Position numbers and translations under genes: made by a program. DNA of 52,550 bases, taken from contig CAYXZW010000020.1 of the NCBI GenBank assembly GCA_964469905.1, positions 1 through 52,550 on the forward strand, given 5' to 3'. Within the stretch, counting starts at the first letter, position 1; the number at the start of each line of letters is the position of its first letter. This DNA comes from MVRV01 sp964469905 (GTDB taxonomy: Bacteria > Desulfobacterota > Syntrophia > Syntrophales > Smithellaceae). Positions 9,849 through 19,115 of this stretch are shown piece after piece. The notes under the pieces were generated by a model, which had not been told where the DNA came from, did not search any database, and was given only the letters and a program-made list of their open reading frames with translations.

Positions 9849-10415
9849 TCAAGGTTTTTCGAAATGATGATAATCCTTCGGCTGCTCAAAATTGCCTCCC
9901 CAGTGCCAGCCGCGTTCTAAAAAAGCCCGGACGACTGGGTGATCGCCGGACATGGTTCCTGCCTGGCCGGGTTGATAAACAGCACCTTCCGGAGCGATTA
10001 TTCCCTGGGGATAGATTACCGGATTCTGTACCGGATTGATATCCACCGCGCGCCCCAGGGAGTGCAGCGACAATTTGCTTGTCCCTTCAATTACCCGGAA
10101 ATTAAAGCCGGAAGTGTTGTTGGCGGCCATTGATTTATGGTCATCCCACTGGTATTCGGCAATCGGGATAACACGCCCCACCGGAAATTTCAGTTTTTCG
10201 ATCAGCGCAAATATTTCACAGACATCGTCTTCCAGTTCACTGTTTACAACTATCTGCCCCTGATGTCTTTTGCCGTCGAAGGAATAATAGAAGACATCGA
10301 TAAATGATAAGCTGTCAATAATCTGCTCCGGGGCTGTTGTTCCTGTGATGGCCTCGGCAAAGCTCAGGGCGCTGTCAATCATTATTTCAGCAATATCGGA
10401 CATAACAGTTTCCAT
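9849..10415 (-). CDS. M15-family peptidase (VanY / L-Ala-D-Glu endopeptidase-like)
   Basis: About 188 aa. The C-terminal half has the zinc peptidase motifs SLHSLGRAVDINP (His and Asp ligands) and RGWHWGGNF with DYHHFE (catalytic Glu/His region), as in M15 D-Ala-D-Ala or L-Ala-D-Glu peptidases that cut peptidoglycan stem peptides. No signal peptide is evident, so it may act on imported muropeptides or be released otherwise. The ATG at 10415 overlaps the stop of the upstream gene by 1 nt (TGATG), which implies translational coupling. Last gene of the leuS-lptE series. Confidence 0.82.
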   Translation of the reverse strand: METVMSDIAEIMIDSALSFAEAITGTTAPEQIIDSLSFIDVFYYSFDGKRHQGQIVVNSELEDDVCEIFALIEKLKFPVGRVIPIAEYQWDDHKSMAANNTSGFNFRVIEGTSKLSLHSLGRAVDINPVQNPVIYPQGIIAPEGAVYQPGQAGTMSGDHPVVRAFLERGWHWGGNFEQPKDYHHFEKP

Positions 10416-11383
10416 CACAATTCATTAATTATTTTATCCATCGTGTCTTCCCTCAGCGATACTTCCGCATAAATGCTGCTTATTTTTTCAAAATCCAGGC
10501 GGTTAAAATCCGCTTCCAGAGGTGTAATGATAAATCCGGCCATGTCTATTGTGCCCGGAGAAACGAAAATTCTTTGTTCGCCTTCCGCATAAAAAGCATC
10601 CGGGCGATGTTTGGCGCGCAAGAAAACTATTATTCGCCAGACGCCATCTTTATAAGAGCAAAGCACATTGATCATGGGCTCACCATGGATGGAAAGAACA
10701 TTTTGTGCAGCTTGAAGCAGACGATCAAATTGCGCAAGCAACAAGTCTTTGTCGCTTCCTTCCAAGACAAGGGCGGTACGATTTATTCCTTCCGGGTAAT
10801 AAATCCGGACCGCAGCATCTTTTATCAGGCGACAATTACCGGGCAATGATTGCTGCAAAGGCAGAGTATTGGCTGGTATGGCCTGAAAATGCAAATGATC
10901 GGGAGCCGATGCACCACAGGCCGGTCCGTTGTATAATAAAATAAAATCTGGTGACATATCAGCGGTTATGTCCAATAGCCCGTTTGCCGACGCGGCAATG
11001 GCCTGGGGTTGATGCTGCATATGCACAACGGTAAAATGTTCTGCAAAAACGGGTGCCGGATTACAGAGGATTAAGTAATCATTCTGATAAAGGATTCCCT
11101 TTTGCTCGCGAGGAAGGTTAGAGTCGCATAAAAAACAAGGCCGGTTTTTAATGGATTCATTATCAACGGCCGCGCCGCTGCTGACCTCCCGCGCCGGATT
11201 AAATTGTACATATACATCATAGCCGCTGCCGGAGATTAATCTTGTTCGAATATTGGCCAGACCTTTTTGCGCGGCGGCAAGCAGAGGCCAGTTTCTCTTT
11301 TGCTCCTCCAAAAGATTTTTGCAAAGTTCGCGAAGAGACGTAGGCCTGCTTGCGTAGTGTGTTGCGAAATTTTTATCTTTCAA
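10415..11383 (-). CDS. HIT/GalT-superfamily protein (DUF4922-like)
   Basis: 322 aa. The central motif PDHLHFQAIP resembles the HxHxQ/H catalytic motif of the HIT and GalT/Apa nucleotidyl-transferase superfamily. The upstream PCFLCDSNLPREQKG is the conserved region seen in DUF4922 and GDP-galactose-phosphorylase-like proteins. A nucleotide-sugar phosphorylase or nucleotidyl transfer role is possible but not shown. Translation apparently begins at a TTG immediately after the TAA of the glycosyltransferase gene, with AGGGA just upstream. It is coupled on its other side to the M15 peptidase gene. Confidence 0.68.
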   Translation of the reverse strand: MKDKNFATHYASRPTSLRELCKNLLEEQKRNWPLLAAAQKGLANIRTRLISGSGYDVYVQFNPAREVSSGAAVDNESIKNRPCFLCDSNLPREQKGILYQNDYLILCNPAPVFAEHFTVVHMQHQPQAIAASANGLLDITADMSPDFILLYNGPACGASAPDHLHFQAIPANTLPLQQSLPGNCRLIKDAAVRIYYPEGINRTALVLEGSDKDLLLAQFDRLLQAAQNVLSIHGEPMINVLCSYKDGVWRIIVFLRAKHRPDAFYAEGEQRIFVSPGTIDMAGFIITPLEADFNRLDFEKISSIYAEVSLREDTMDKIINEL

Positions 11384-12808
11384 TTAGTCCCTTTTCCTGT
11401 TCATTGTTTGTCGTGCGTTTATTTCCGCTGTTCGCAGCTTATCTTTATAAAAATCATAGCGGTTTTGTTTTTCTACGGAAAGCGCGGCGTCGGTATTTTC
11501 CGTCCAGCGTCGGCACAGGTAGATGCTGGAATAAATACGCCCGATTTTATATTCGCGTGCGATCCGCAGCGCAACCGCATAATCTTCACCATAGCCTACA
11601 TCAGGAAAGCCGATTTGCCGCAAAACGGCTGTATTGAAGGCCCGGGGAGCGCCCAGGCCGTTGATCCGCAGGGCGTTATTGTGGCCGTTGGCGGAAGTCC
11701 ATTCGCGATGATCAATCAGCCCCGGAGGAATTTTCTGCAAATGCTCATTGACTATCGTATAAGAACCGACAACCAGCGCATAATCGCCATCGAGAAAGGC
11801 ATCGACAATAGTTTGCAGAGTATCGGGCGATGAATAAAGATCGTCGGAATCAAGCTGGACAGAGTATCGCCCGCAGCAAGGAGAATAGATCGCTTCATTC
11901 CAGCAGCCGCCGATGTTAAGGTCGTGGCGTCCGGGGATCAGGTGCTGAATTTGCGGGTAACGGGCGGCGATTTTTTTTACTATCTGTGTTGTTCCGTCGG
12001 TGGAATGATTATCGACAACAATAATATTGAAGTTGAAGTCTGTTTTTTGAGTAAGCGCGCTTTGCAGTGCGTCATCAATGGTTTTTTTACGGTTGAGCAC
12101 CGGAATAATTACACTGGCCTGCACAGGAAAGGTTGTATTTGCCGGGCCTGCTTTTTTAGAGCGCGTCGGCAGATAGGCTCCCGCCAATTTTAAATAAACC
12201 GTGGCAATTTTTTCCAGTTTCTTTTGCCGAGCAGCATTGCGGCTGGCAACATAGGCAAAATGAGCTTCTTCCTGTATGCTGTTGCCCTTGTCCTTAGCTT
12301 CTTTCCTGGCCACAACAGAATAAAGGAATTCGGGAATATGAAATATTGAATAATCAAGAGAGATTTTCAGCCGCAAATCATATAAAGCCAAAGCGGGATC
12401 GCGAGGTAACGCACCGTATTTTTTCAGAGCGGCTTTAATTGCGGCAACAGACAAAAGTAAAACATGTCCGAAATGAAAGTCGTCGCGAATACTTCCGGGC
12501 TGATAATCAATGAGCGGACGGCAAATATGCTCATTTTCATTTTCCAGAAAATAATCGGAGTATAATATTCCCGCTTGAGTATCTTCAGCAATTTGCAACA
12601 AACGGCGGATCGCGGCATCATCAATTCTGATTTCCTTTTCGGCACTAATGGCGAGTAAATAGGTGGTTTTTGCTGTTTGGAGAAATGAGGATAAATTTTT
12701 ACCTTCGTTTGCCGTGTTGCCACTGAGCAGACCGATGGGGTTGGGCTGCTCAGTTTTATTCAGGGCATAAAATGAAAATTCGCCGAATTTGCCGAATAAT
12801 GGGGTCAT
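11384..12808 (-). CDS. Family 2 glycosyltransferase, two-part protein
   Basis: 474 aa. The C-terminal half (from about 230) is a GT-A glycosyltransferase: SVIIPVLNRKKTIDDAL, IVVDNHSTDGT, the metal and nucleotide-sugar motif LDSDDLYS, and a GYGEDYAVALR segment. The N-terminal 220 residues (with YSDYFLEN and RPLIDYQPGSIRDDFHFG) look like a second, degenerate GT2-like domain. It probably transfers a sugar to an envelope glycan. Its stop is directly followed by the HIT-like gene and it lies 30 nt behind lptE, so an operon is likely. Acceptor and donor are unknown. Confidence 0.85.
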   Translation of the reverse strand: MTPLFGKFGEFSFYALNKTEQPNPIGLLSGNTANEGKNLSSFLQTAKTTYLLAISAEKEIRIDDAAIRRLLQIAEDTQAGILYSDYFLENENEHICRPLIDYQPGSIRDDFHFGHVLLLSVAAIKAALKKYGALPRDPALALYDLRLKISLDYSIFHIPEFLYSVVARKEAKDKGNSIQEEAHFAYVASRNAARQKKLEKIATVYLKLAGAYLPTRSKKAGPANTTFPVQASVIIPVLNRKKTIDDALQSALTQKTDFNFNIIVVDNHSTDGTTQIVKKIAARYPQIQHLIPGRHDLNIGGCWNEAIYSPCCGRYSVQLDSDDLYSSPDTLQTIVDAFLDGDYALVVGSYTIVNEHLQKIPPGLIDHREWTSANGHNNALRINGLGAPRAFNTAVLRQIGFPDVGYGEDYAVALRIAREYKIGRIYSSIYLCRRWTENTDAALSVEKQNRYDFYKDKLRTAEINARQTMNRKRD

Positions 12809-12838
12809 GTTTATCGAGTAACACTTCCAGGTAACTTA

Positions 12839-13375
12839 TTAAAAACCGGACATCATTTGATTGAAGGTTTTTTCCGCAGTATCGTTGGCCAGCTTAATGA
12901 ACGCAGCTTTTCTTGTTGCCGGCAGTGTATTAATGTCACTGGCAACAGTGTAATCAACCGTTCCGCTTATGCTTTGCGACTTCCAGATATCTTTCCCGCT
13001 TTCTTTCTCCCGGAAAGTCAATTCCAATGTCATTGTTGCCCGCTCCTCAGCTGCTATTGTGCTGGCACGATAAGAGAGTGGTGCAGTGCTGAGATGGAGA
13101 ATGCTCCCTTTAATTGTTGCATCAGCCAGTTCCACGCTTTCGACAATTTTAAAACGTTGCGTTAAAACAAACTGGTTGATAAAAGCCGAACGAATATAAT
13201 TTTCCACCTCGGCTTGAGCTGTTTTATTGTCGAACTGCCCCACATAAATCTTTTGGATCCGTTTGTCGATATAGTCGCCTTGCGGGGCAAAGGCATAGCC
13301 GCAGCCAATTATAACGGTGAAAAAACAGCAGATTATTGCCGCTCTAAAAGCGGACGGTCCTATTTTCTTTTTCAT
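12839..13375 (-). CDS. lptE: LPS-assembly lipoprotein LptE
   Basis: 178 aa. The N-terminus carries a lipoprotein signal with lipobox IIGC followed by GYAFAP, the usual start of mature LptE (GYxxxP). The body matches the LptE pattern (KIYVGQFDNKTAQAEVE, then an alternating hydrophobic beta region and a C-terminal helix). LptE plugs the LptD barrel in the outer membrane for LPS insertion. It starts 12 nt after leuS ends, the same leuS-lptE order as in many proteobacteria, which strongly supports the call. Confidence 0.88.
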   Translation of the reverse strand: MKKKIGPSAFRAAIICCFFTVIIGCGYAFAPQGDYIDKRIQKIYVGQFDNKTAQAEVENYIRSAFINQFVLTQRFKIVESVELADATIKGSILHLSTAPLSYRASTIAAEERATMTLELTFREKESGKDIWKSQSISGTVDYTVASDINTLPATRKAAFIKLANDTAEKTFNQMMSGF

Positions 13376-13387
13376 GATAAACCTTCT

Positions 13388-15973
13388 TTATGAGCCGACA
13401 ACAATGTTGACCAGCTTTTTCGGCACGTAAATAACCCTGAGTATATTGGCTCCCTTTGTCAGCGTGGCAATTTTTTCGTCCGCCAGCGCTGCCGCTTTAA
13501 TACTATCTTCGTCCTCATCAATGGCCACCATTATGCGACTGCGCAGTTTGCCGTTAATTTGCAGAACAATAGTGATTTCTTCTTCACTGGCGATTGATTT
13601 ATCGAACTGCGGCCAGCGAACAGCGGAAACGGAAGTTTTGTTGCCAAGCATTTGCCAAAGCTCTTCGGTCATATGAGGAACAATGGGTGCCAGCAGGATA
13701 ATGGCACTCTCCAAGGCCTCGCGGACACAAGCTAAAGCGACTTTGTCGGTGCTTCCGGGACGATTAAACTGGTAGAGCGTGTTGATCAATTCCATAACCG
13801 CACTGATCGCGGTATTGAAATGGAAACGGTCTTCGATGTCAATCGTGACTTTCCGGATTGTTTGATGAGTTTTGCGCCGTAGATTTTTCAGTTCACCTTC
13901 CAGCAAATCACTGCCCGCGATCGGTTGGAGATCTTTTATGTCATCAAAATATTCCATAAAGATGCGCCACAGGCGACTCAAAAAACGGAATGATCCTTCC
14001 ACTCCCTGATCGCTCCATTCCAGATCTTTTTCCGGCGGAGCTGCAAACAGACAAAAAATTCTTGCCGTATCGGCACCGTAAGTCTTAATCAGATAATCGG
14101 GGTCAATAACATTTTTCAGGGATTTGGACATTTTTTCGGTTTTGCCGATAATTACTTCTTTTTGGCAGAGGATACATTTGCCGTCCTGGACCTGCTCGGG
14201 GTAAAGAAAGCCGTGTTCGGGGCACTTCATGGTCTCCTTGCACACCATGCCTTGCGTAAGTAAATTCAAGAAAGGTTCATCAACGCCAATAATCCCGAAA
14301 TCACGCAGTACTTTCGTATAGAAGCGTGCATACAACAAATGCAGAATGGCATGTTCAATGCCGCCGATATATTGGTCCACCGGCATCCAGTAATCGAGCT
14401 TGGCACGGTCCAGACCCGGCTTTTCGTTGCAATCGGCACTGCAGAAGCGGTCGAAATACCATGAAGACTCCACAAAAGTATCCATGGTATCGGTTTCTCT
14501 TTTTGCCGGGCCACTGCATTTAGGGCAGTTAGTTTCGACAAATTCCTTCAGCGCAGCCAGCGGTGATCCGCCTTCACCGGTGAAAACGACGTCCCGGGGT
14601 AGCACAACCGGCAAATCGGCTTCAGCCACGGGAACAAGACCGCATTTTTCGCAATTGACCATGGGAATGGGCGCTCCCCAGTAGCGTTGCCGGGAAATTC
14701 CCCAATCGCGCAGACGGTATTGAATTGTCCGCTTGCCGCGGCCGATGGACTCTAAATAATCCGCAATAGCCTCCAGGGCTTTTCTGTTCTCCATGCCGTC
14801 GAATTGCCCGGAGTGAATTAGCACACCGTCATCGACATAAGCTTCGGTCATGTTATGTACATTAAGCGGTTTATCAGGCGGTTGAATGACGACCACCATC
14901 GGCAGATTAAATTTTTTGGCAAATTCAAAATCCCGTTGATCGTGGGTCGGAACCGCCATAACACAACCGGTGCCGTAATCGGCTAATACAAAGTTGGTGG
15001 CATAAACGGGCATGCGGTGACCGGTTAAGGGGTTCTGGCAATAGGCCTCCAAAAAGATGCCTTCCTTTTCATAATATTCCGAGGTGCGCATCAGTTTGTC
15101 CTGTTTCTTGACCTTTTCGACAAACTGCTGAACATCTTTTTCAATGGGTTTGCCCTTGGATAATTCCGTAACCAGGGAATGTTCGGCGGCAACCAGCATA
15201 AAAGTTGCGCCGAATAGAGTATCCTGCCGCGTGGTGAAAACATATATGGACTTATCTGTTCCGATCAGGGGGAAGGTAACTTCACAGCCGAAGCTTTTTC
15301 CGATCCAGTTGCGCTGCATGGTGAGTACTCTTTCAGGCCAGCCGGGCAACTTGTCGCAATAATCGAGCAATTCTTCAATATAGGATGTGATCTTAAAAAA
15401 CCATTGTTCCAATACTTTTTCGCTGACTTCATCGCCGCAACGCCAGCAGAGTCCTTGTTCCACCTGTTCATTGGCCAGAACGGTTTCACATTTGGCGCAG
15501 TAATTAACGGTAGAGCGTTTTTTGTAAGCCAACCCTTTCTCATACATCCACAGGAAAAAAAGTTGTTCCCAGCGGTAATAATTCGGCTCGCAGGTTGATA
15601 TTTCCCTGTCCCAGTCATAGCTGAAGCCCATTCTTTTAAGCTGTTTTCTCATGTGGGCGATGTTTTCATTTGTCCACTGGGAGGGATGAATTTTATGCTC
15701 GATAGCGGCGTTTTCTGCGGGCATGCCGAAAGAATCCCACCCCATCGGATGCAAGACATTAAAGCCCCGCATGCGTTTATAACGGGCATAAACGTCACCG
15801 ATTGTATAATTGCGGACATGGCCGATATGGATTTTGCCGGAAGGATAGGGAAACATTTCCAGCAGATAGTATTTTTTCTTTTGCGGGTCTTCGGTAACTT
15901 TAAAAGCTTTTTCTTCTTCCCACTTTTTTTGCCATTTCTCTTCAATTTGCAAAGGTTCGTATTTGATGTTCAT
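13388..15973 (-). CDS. leuS: Leucyl-tRNA synthetase
   Basis: 861 aa, normal bacterial length. It charges tRNA-Leu in the cytoplasm. Class I signatures are HIGH (GKIHIGHVRNY, about 46-56) and KMSKS (EKMSKSLKNV, about 620). A zinc-binding insert (CAKCETVLANEQV...CWRCG), the CP1 editing domain (TFMLVAAEH, GTGCVMAVPTHDQRD) and a C-terminal anticodon-binding domain ending in NILRVIYVPKKLVNIV are all present. No disruption was seen. It is followed closely by lptE. Confidence 0.98.
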   Translation of the reverse strand: MNIKYEPLQIEEKWQKKWEEEKAFKVTEDPQKKKYYLLEMFPYPSGKIHIGHVRNYTIGDVYARYKRMRGFNVLHPMGWDSFGMPAENAAIEHKIHPSQWTNENIAHMRKQLKRMGFSYDWDREISTCEPNYYRWEQLFFLWMYEKGLAYKKRSTVNYCAKCETVLANEQVEQGLCWRCGDEVSEKVLEQWFFKITSYIEELLDYCDKLPGWPERVLTMQRNWIGKSFGCEVTFPLIGTDKSIYVFTTRQDTLFGATFMLVAAEHSLVTELSKGKPIEKDVQQFVEKVKKQDKLMRTSEYYEKEGIFLEAYCQNPLTGHRMPVYATNFVLADYGTGCVMAVPTHDQRDFEFAKKFNLPMVVVIQPPDKPLNVHNMTEAYVDDGVLIHSGQFDGMENRKALEAIADYLESIGRGKRTIQYRLRDWGISRQRYWGAPIPMVNCEKCGLVPVAEADLPVVLPRDVVFTGEGGSPLAALKEFVETNCPKCSGPAKRETDTMDTFVESSWYFDRFCSADCNEKPGLDRAKLDYWMPVDQYIGGIEHAILHLLYARFYTKVLRDFGIIGVDEPFLNLLTQGMVCKETMKCPEHGFLYPEQVQDGKCILCQKEVIIGKTEKMSKSLKNVIDPDYLIKTYGADTARIFCLFAAPPEKDLEWSDQGVEGSFRFLSRLWRIFMEYFDDIKDLQPIAGSDLLEGELKNLRRKTHQTIRKVTIDIEDRFHFNTAISAVMELINTLYQFNRPGSTDKVALACVREALESAIILLAPIVPHMTEELWQMLGNKTSVSAVRWPQFDKSIASEEEITIVLQINGKLRSRIMVAIDEDEDSIKAAALADEKIATLTKGANILRVIYVPKKLVNIVVGS

Positions 15974-16086
15974 AGCCTGCTCCAGAAACCTAAAATATGA
16001 TGAGTTTGTCTAGCATATCGCTTACATGCTTGCAATGCCTTTGTCGCTGAGACATTATGCGAATCCGGCAAAGCCCATTCCACCAA

Positions 16087-17103
16087 TCAGATTTTGTTTT
16101 GGGCCAGTTTTTGGATACAGAGGCAGGCTAGTTCCCGGAGCGCCGGCAAGTCGGCCGCAGAAGTTGCGGCGGTCAATAAGTTATTGATGCCATTATCAAT
16201 ATGTCTGAGAAAATCAGTTTTGTTTTTTTTCAAACCCAAAAAGCCGTATGCTCCTAACGCCTGCATCAGCCTCTGTGCTGAAGCCTGCCAGAAATATCCG
16301 GTGAATTCATTAAGGCTGTATGAAGGCTCCATCAGCTCATAATAAAAAGCCAGCAATTCGTTTCTTTCATTAGCGGTAAAAATTACATAAGGATCGCAAA
16401 TCAGCGATCCCAGATCATAAAACGGGCATCCTTTGCGCATCCCCTGAAAATCAATCAGCACCGGCCGGCTGTTCTTCAGCAGAATATTCTGCGATTGAAA
16501 ATCACGATGAATCAGGGACGGTTCTATTTTTTGTAGACAGTTAATTAATCTGGTTAATTCCATCTGCAAATCTTTTATATAAGACGGAGATAGTTCCAGT
16601 TGGCAGACTGCACCGACAAAATTTTCCAGAAAATAATTGTGCTCCCAGCGGTACAGTTCCTCGCTATAGCTCTCGGCCAGTTTTAACCCCGAGGGCAGCC
16701 GGGACAGATCAAAGGCATGCAGCTTGTGGATTTGCTGCAAAACCTGAAAATAATATTTACAGCGCTGCTTCCAGGGCAAAGCCCTTTGCGACCATAAATC
16801 AATATCGCCTAAGTCCTCCAGTAAAATGAAATGAAGTTTTTCATCCTGCGCGCTGATCTGCGGCACGGCAATGCCTATGCCGGCAAAAAATCTGTTGACG
16901 TCTAACCAGCAGGCGTTTTCTGCTACTTCGGTGCCATAGTGCATAAAAATAAAACTGGATTGATCCGGCAGCAGAATACGGAAAAAACTGCGGTCGGAGC
17001 CGCCTTTTTTTATGGGAATGAGTTCAAAATTATCAATACCCAGATGACCGCTTAAAAATTTTTGTATTTCTTGATTCATAAGTTCCATAGCTCTGCTATT
17101 CAA
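16087..17103 (-). CDS. APH-family sugar kinase (AmgK-like)
   Basis: 338 aa. Aminoglycoside-phosphotransferase fold: GGSDRSFFRI loop near the N-terminus, catalytic loop LIHRDFQSQNIL, and metal-binding VLIDFQGMRKG. In AmgK proteins this fold phosphorylates the anomeric carbon of N-acetylmuramate or N-acetylglucosamine for peptidoglycan recycling. The frame begins at a TTG (17103) that overlaps the stop of the nucleotidyltransferase gene. An ATG at 17088 is an equally plausible start. Coupling to a MurU-like gene supports the AmgK reading. No kinetic specificity can be read from sequence. Confidence 0.8.
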   Translation of the reverse strand: MNSRAMELMNQEIQKFLSGHLGIDNFELIPIKKGGSDRSFFRILLPDQSSFIFMHYGTEVAENACWLDVNRFFAGIGIAVPQISAQDEKLHFILLEDLGDIDLWSQRALPWKQRCKYYFQVLQQIHKLHAFDLSRLPSGLKLAESYSEELYRWEHNYFLENFVGAVCQLELSPSYIKDLQMELTRLINCLQKIEPSLIHRDFQSQNILLKNSRPVLIDFQGMRKGCPFYDLGSLICDPYVIFTANERNELLAFYYELMEPSYSLNEFTGYFWQASAQRLMQALGAYGFLGLKKNKTDFLRHIDNGINNLLTAATSAADLPALRELACLCIQKLAQNKI

Positions 17104-17828
17104 AAGTCCGCCTGTTTTAACTTTTCATATTCTTCTATTGTTCCCACATCATGCCAATAACCTTCATCAATGACAATTCCGCCGACAGAACGGGAATTAT
17201 CTCTAATCATTTCAATGAGAGGCAAAACGATAGATTCAATTTTGCCTGCCTGCAACCGACTCAAAAATGATTTTTCCAGAATGTAAATCCCGGCAAAAAG
17301 ACAACTCTTGATCCCCGGATTTTTTAAAATATGCCGCATGTCGCAGATAAAACCGTTCTCATCAATATTGACATTGAGCAGTGGCCCGCTGCCGCGTAGC
17401 GCGAGAGTAACTTCCGATTTGCCGGAAAAGTGACGTTCCATCAAAGGTGCAAGAGGAAGGTTGGTGATAATATCACCGTTGTAAACAATTATCCGTTCTT
17501 CATCGGCAATTAAATCTTCGATATTTTTAATGCCGCCTCCCGTATCCAAAAGTATCGGCTCATGACGGAATGTTATTGTCATTCCCTGCCAGTTGCTTTC
17601 CGGAAAGGACTCTTTATATTTTTGTGCACAGTGATGCGTATTGACGATAAACCGCTTTACCCCGGCGTAGCGCAACTGATCCATCGCATAAGTAATGATC
17701 GGCCTGCCGCCAATTTCCAACAGCGGCTTGGGTGTATTTTCCGTTAGCGGCCGCAGGCGAGTACCCAACCCCGCGCCCAGAATGAATGCTGTATTAATTT
17801 GTTTGCGTGACATATATTTTCTGTCCAT
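17100..17828 (-). CDS. NDP-sugar nucleotidyltransferase (MurU-like)
   Basis: 242 aa. The nucleotidyltransferase signature GAGLGTRLRPLTENTPKPL and the later VYNGDIITNLPL and GYWHDVGTIEEYE place it among sugar-1-phosphate nucleotidyltransferases. With the AmgK-like kinase, whose gene overlaps it by 4 nt, it fits the MurU/AmgK route that makes UDP-MurNAc from recycled sugars. A role in making another NDP-sugar for envelope glycans is an alternative. The start could be 17828 or the ATG at 17813 (MSRKQ). Confidence 0.82.
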   Translation of the reverse strand: MDRKYMSRKQINTAFILGAGLGTRLRPLTENTPKPLLEIGGRPIITYAMDQLRYAGVKRFIVNTHHCAQKYKESFPESNWQGMTITFRHEPILLDTGGGIKNIEDLIADEERIIVYNGDIITNLPLAPLMERHFSGKSEVTLALRGSGPLLNVNIDENGFICDMRHILKNPGIKSCLFAGIYILEKSFLSRLQAGKIESIVLPLIEMIRDNSRSVGGIVIDEGYWHDVGTIEEYEKLKQADF

Positions 17829-17946
17829 ATTTTAGGGTGGAACAAGCGTAGTGGTCATGCCGTAGCCTGATAACCTAAAGGTCACGCGAGGTCACAAGAT
17901 CCGCATGGGTGGTTCCACTCTAAGTCTTATTCTCATTCGACGGTTT

Positions 17947-18828
17947 TTATGCTTCATATGCTCCAATTTTCCAAATGCCTTTTTCACGGAAAGCGGGGAT
18001 CGTCTGTCTGCGGGCAGAGTTCAGCAATGCATTAATTGATTTATTGTGAACTTTCGCATAATCCGCAAGCGAAGTTATTGTGTCACCCTGTAAATAGGCA
18101 ATGCGTTTATGCAGAGATTCCGTCAAAGCCAGAGTGATAATTTTCTCCATGGTCTTTGTCTTTTTTAAGGTCTTGTATTCATCAAATGACTGATAATACG
18201 TTTTTTTTTCTTTATCCCGAATTATAATACTAGGAAATCCCCAACGACCAAGCTGGTAATTAATAATTACACGTCCCATCCGGCCATTGCCGTCACAGAA
18301 AGGATGGATTGTTTCAAAATCTAGATGGAATCTGGCGATTTTATCAATGAAGTAAGCGGATTGATCCGCGGAGAAATCAATCAGAATTGCTTCGATCATT
18401 CCCTCCACATGCTCCGGCGCCGGGGCGATATGCGTGCCCACACGCACGTATTCTCCCTTTGTGCGAAATCTCCCGGCAATATCATCACTGATATTCCCCA
18501 TCAGCATTTTATGCAGAAACAGAATCAGCTCCAGAGAAAGCTCCGACTCGATGTTTTTCCCTTTGATATATTCCAACATCCGAGCAAGATTTTTAGCTTC
18601 AAATACCTCGCGCACGGATATATTGCGCGAAACTTCCAGTGCAAGCAAAATACGTTCGGTCTCCTTGAGCGTCAAAGTGGAGTTCTCAATGGCGTTGGAA
18701 TTGAAAACACTTTCCGGAAGCTCGGATTCATCAATCAGCTTCAGCAAAGAATCTTTGCCTTTGCGCAACTGATCATACTTGCCCTTAAGCACCTTGATAT
18801 AATTTTTTAGTGCATTCGTAGTTGCCAT
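17947..18828 (-). CDS. Fic-family AMP transferase with N-terminal inhibitory motif
   Basis: 293 aa. The Fic motif HPFCDGNGRMGR (about 195-206) carries the catalytic His and the phosphate-binding GNGR. Near the N-terminus, SNAIENSTLT matches the (S/T)xxxE(G/N) inhibitory helix, so this is a self-inhibited (class II type) Fic protein. The C-terminal 50 residues look like a small winged-helix or Fic-associated domain (LADYAKVHNKSINALLNSARRQ). It probably AMPylates a protein target such as a housekeeping enzyme. A large palindrome lies in the promoter region. No separate antitoxin gene is adjacent. Confidence 0.9.
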   Translation of the reverse strand: MATTNALKNYIKVLKGKYDQLRKGKDSLLKLIDESELPESVFNSNAIENSTLTLKETERILLALEVSRNISVREVFEAKNLARMLEYIKGKNIESELSLELILFLHKMLMGNISDDIAGRFRTKGEYVRVGTHIAPAPEHVEGMIEAILIDFSADQSAYFIDKIARFHLDFETIHPFCDGNGRMGRVIINYQLGRWGFPSIIIRDKEKKTYYQSFDEYKTLKKTKTMEKIITLALTESLHKRIAYLQGDTITSLADYAKVHNKSINALLNSARRQTIPAFREKGIWKIGAYEA

Positions 18829-18932
18829 GTCAATGCCCCTAATTCCATTTTAAATCAAAGATGGCGCTGAATTTTAATATCATATTAACGGAATTGTGTC
18901 AATTTATGGTTAATATAATTGTTAAACGGCAT

Positions 18933-18969
18933 ATAATTAACGTATTAATACATATAATACGTTAATTAT
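18933..18969. promoter_or_regulatory. 15-bp-arm perfect palindrome upstream of fic
   Basis: ATAATTAACGTATTA (18933-18947) and its exact reverse complement (18955-18969) flank a 7-nt spacer. Related TTAACG/TTAAACGG boxes recur nearby at about 18887, 18921 and 18987. The site is about 105 nt upstream of the fic start and looks like a multi-box operator. The binding protein is unknown. Confidence 0.6.
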
Positions 18970-19115
18970 AAGATAAAATTTCACTAATTAACGGTATTTA
19001 TAATACACGGGGGGAACAACGAGCGCCGACTATTCAGCAGGGTGTTATGTCTCACAGGAGCGTTTCCCTTGAACCTTCAGACTTCGGTCTTCAGCCTTCA
19101 GCCTGACTACACCTC

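Noticed and set aside
17837..17918. Inverted repeat GTGGAAC/GTTCCAC between the nucleotidyltransferase and fic genes
   Set aside because: Only 7 bp arms with 68 nt between, no T-run. It could be chance.
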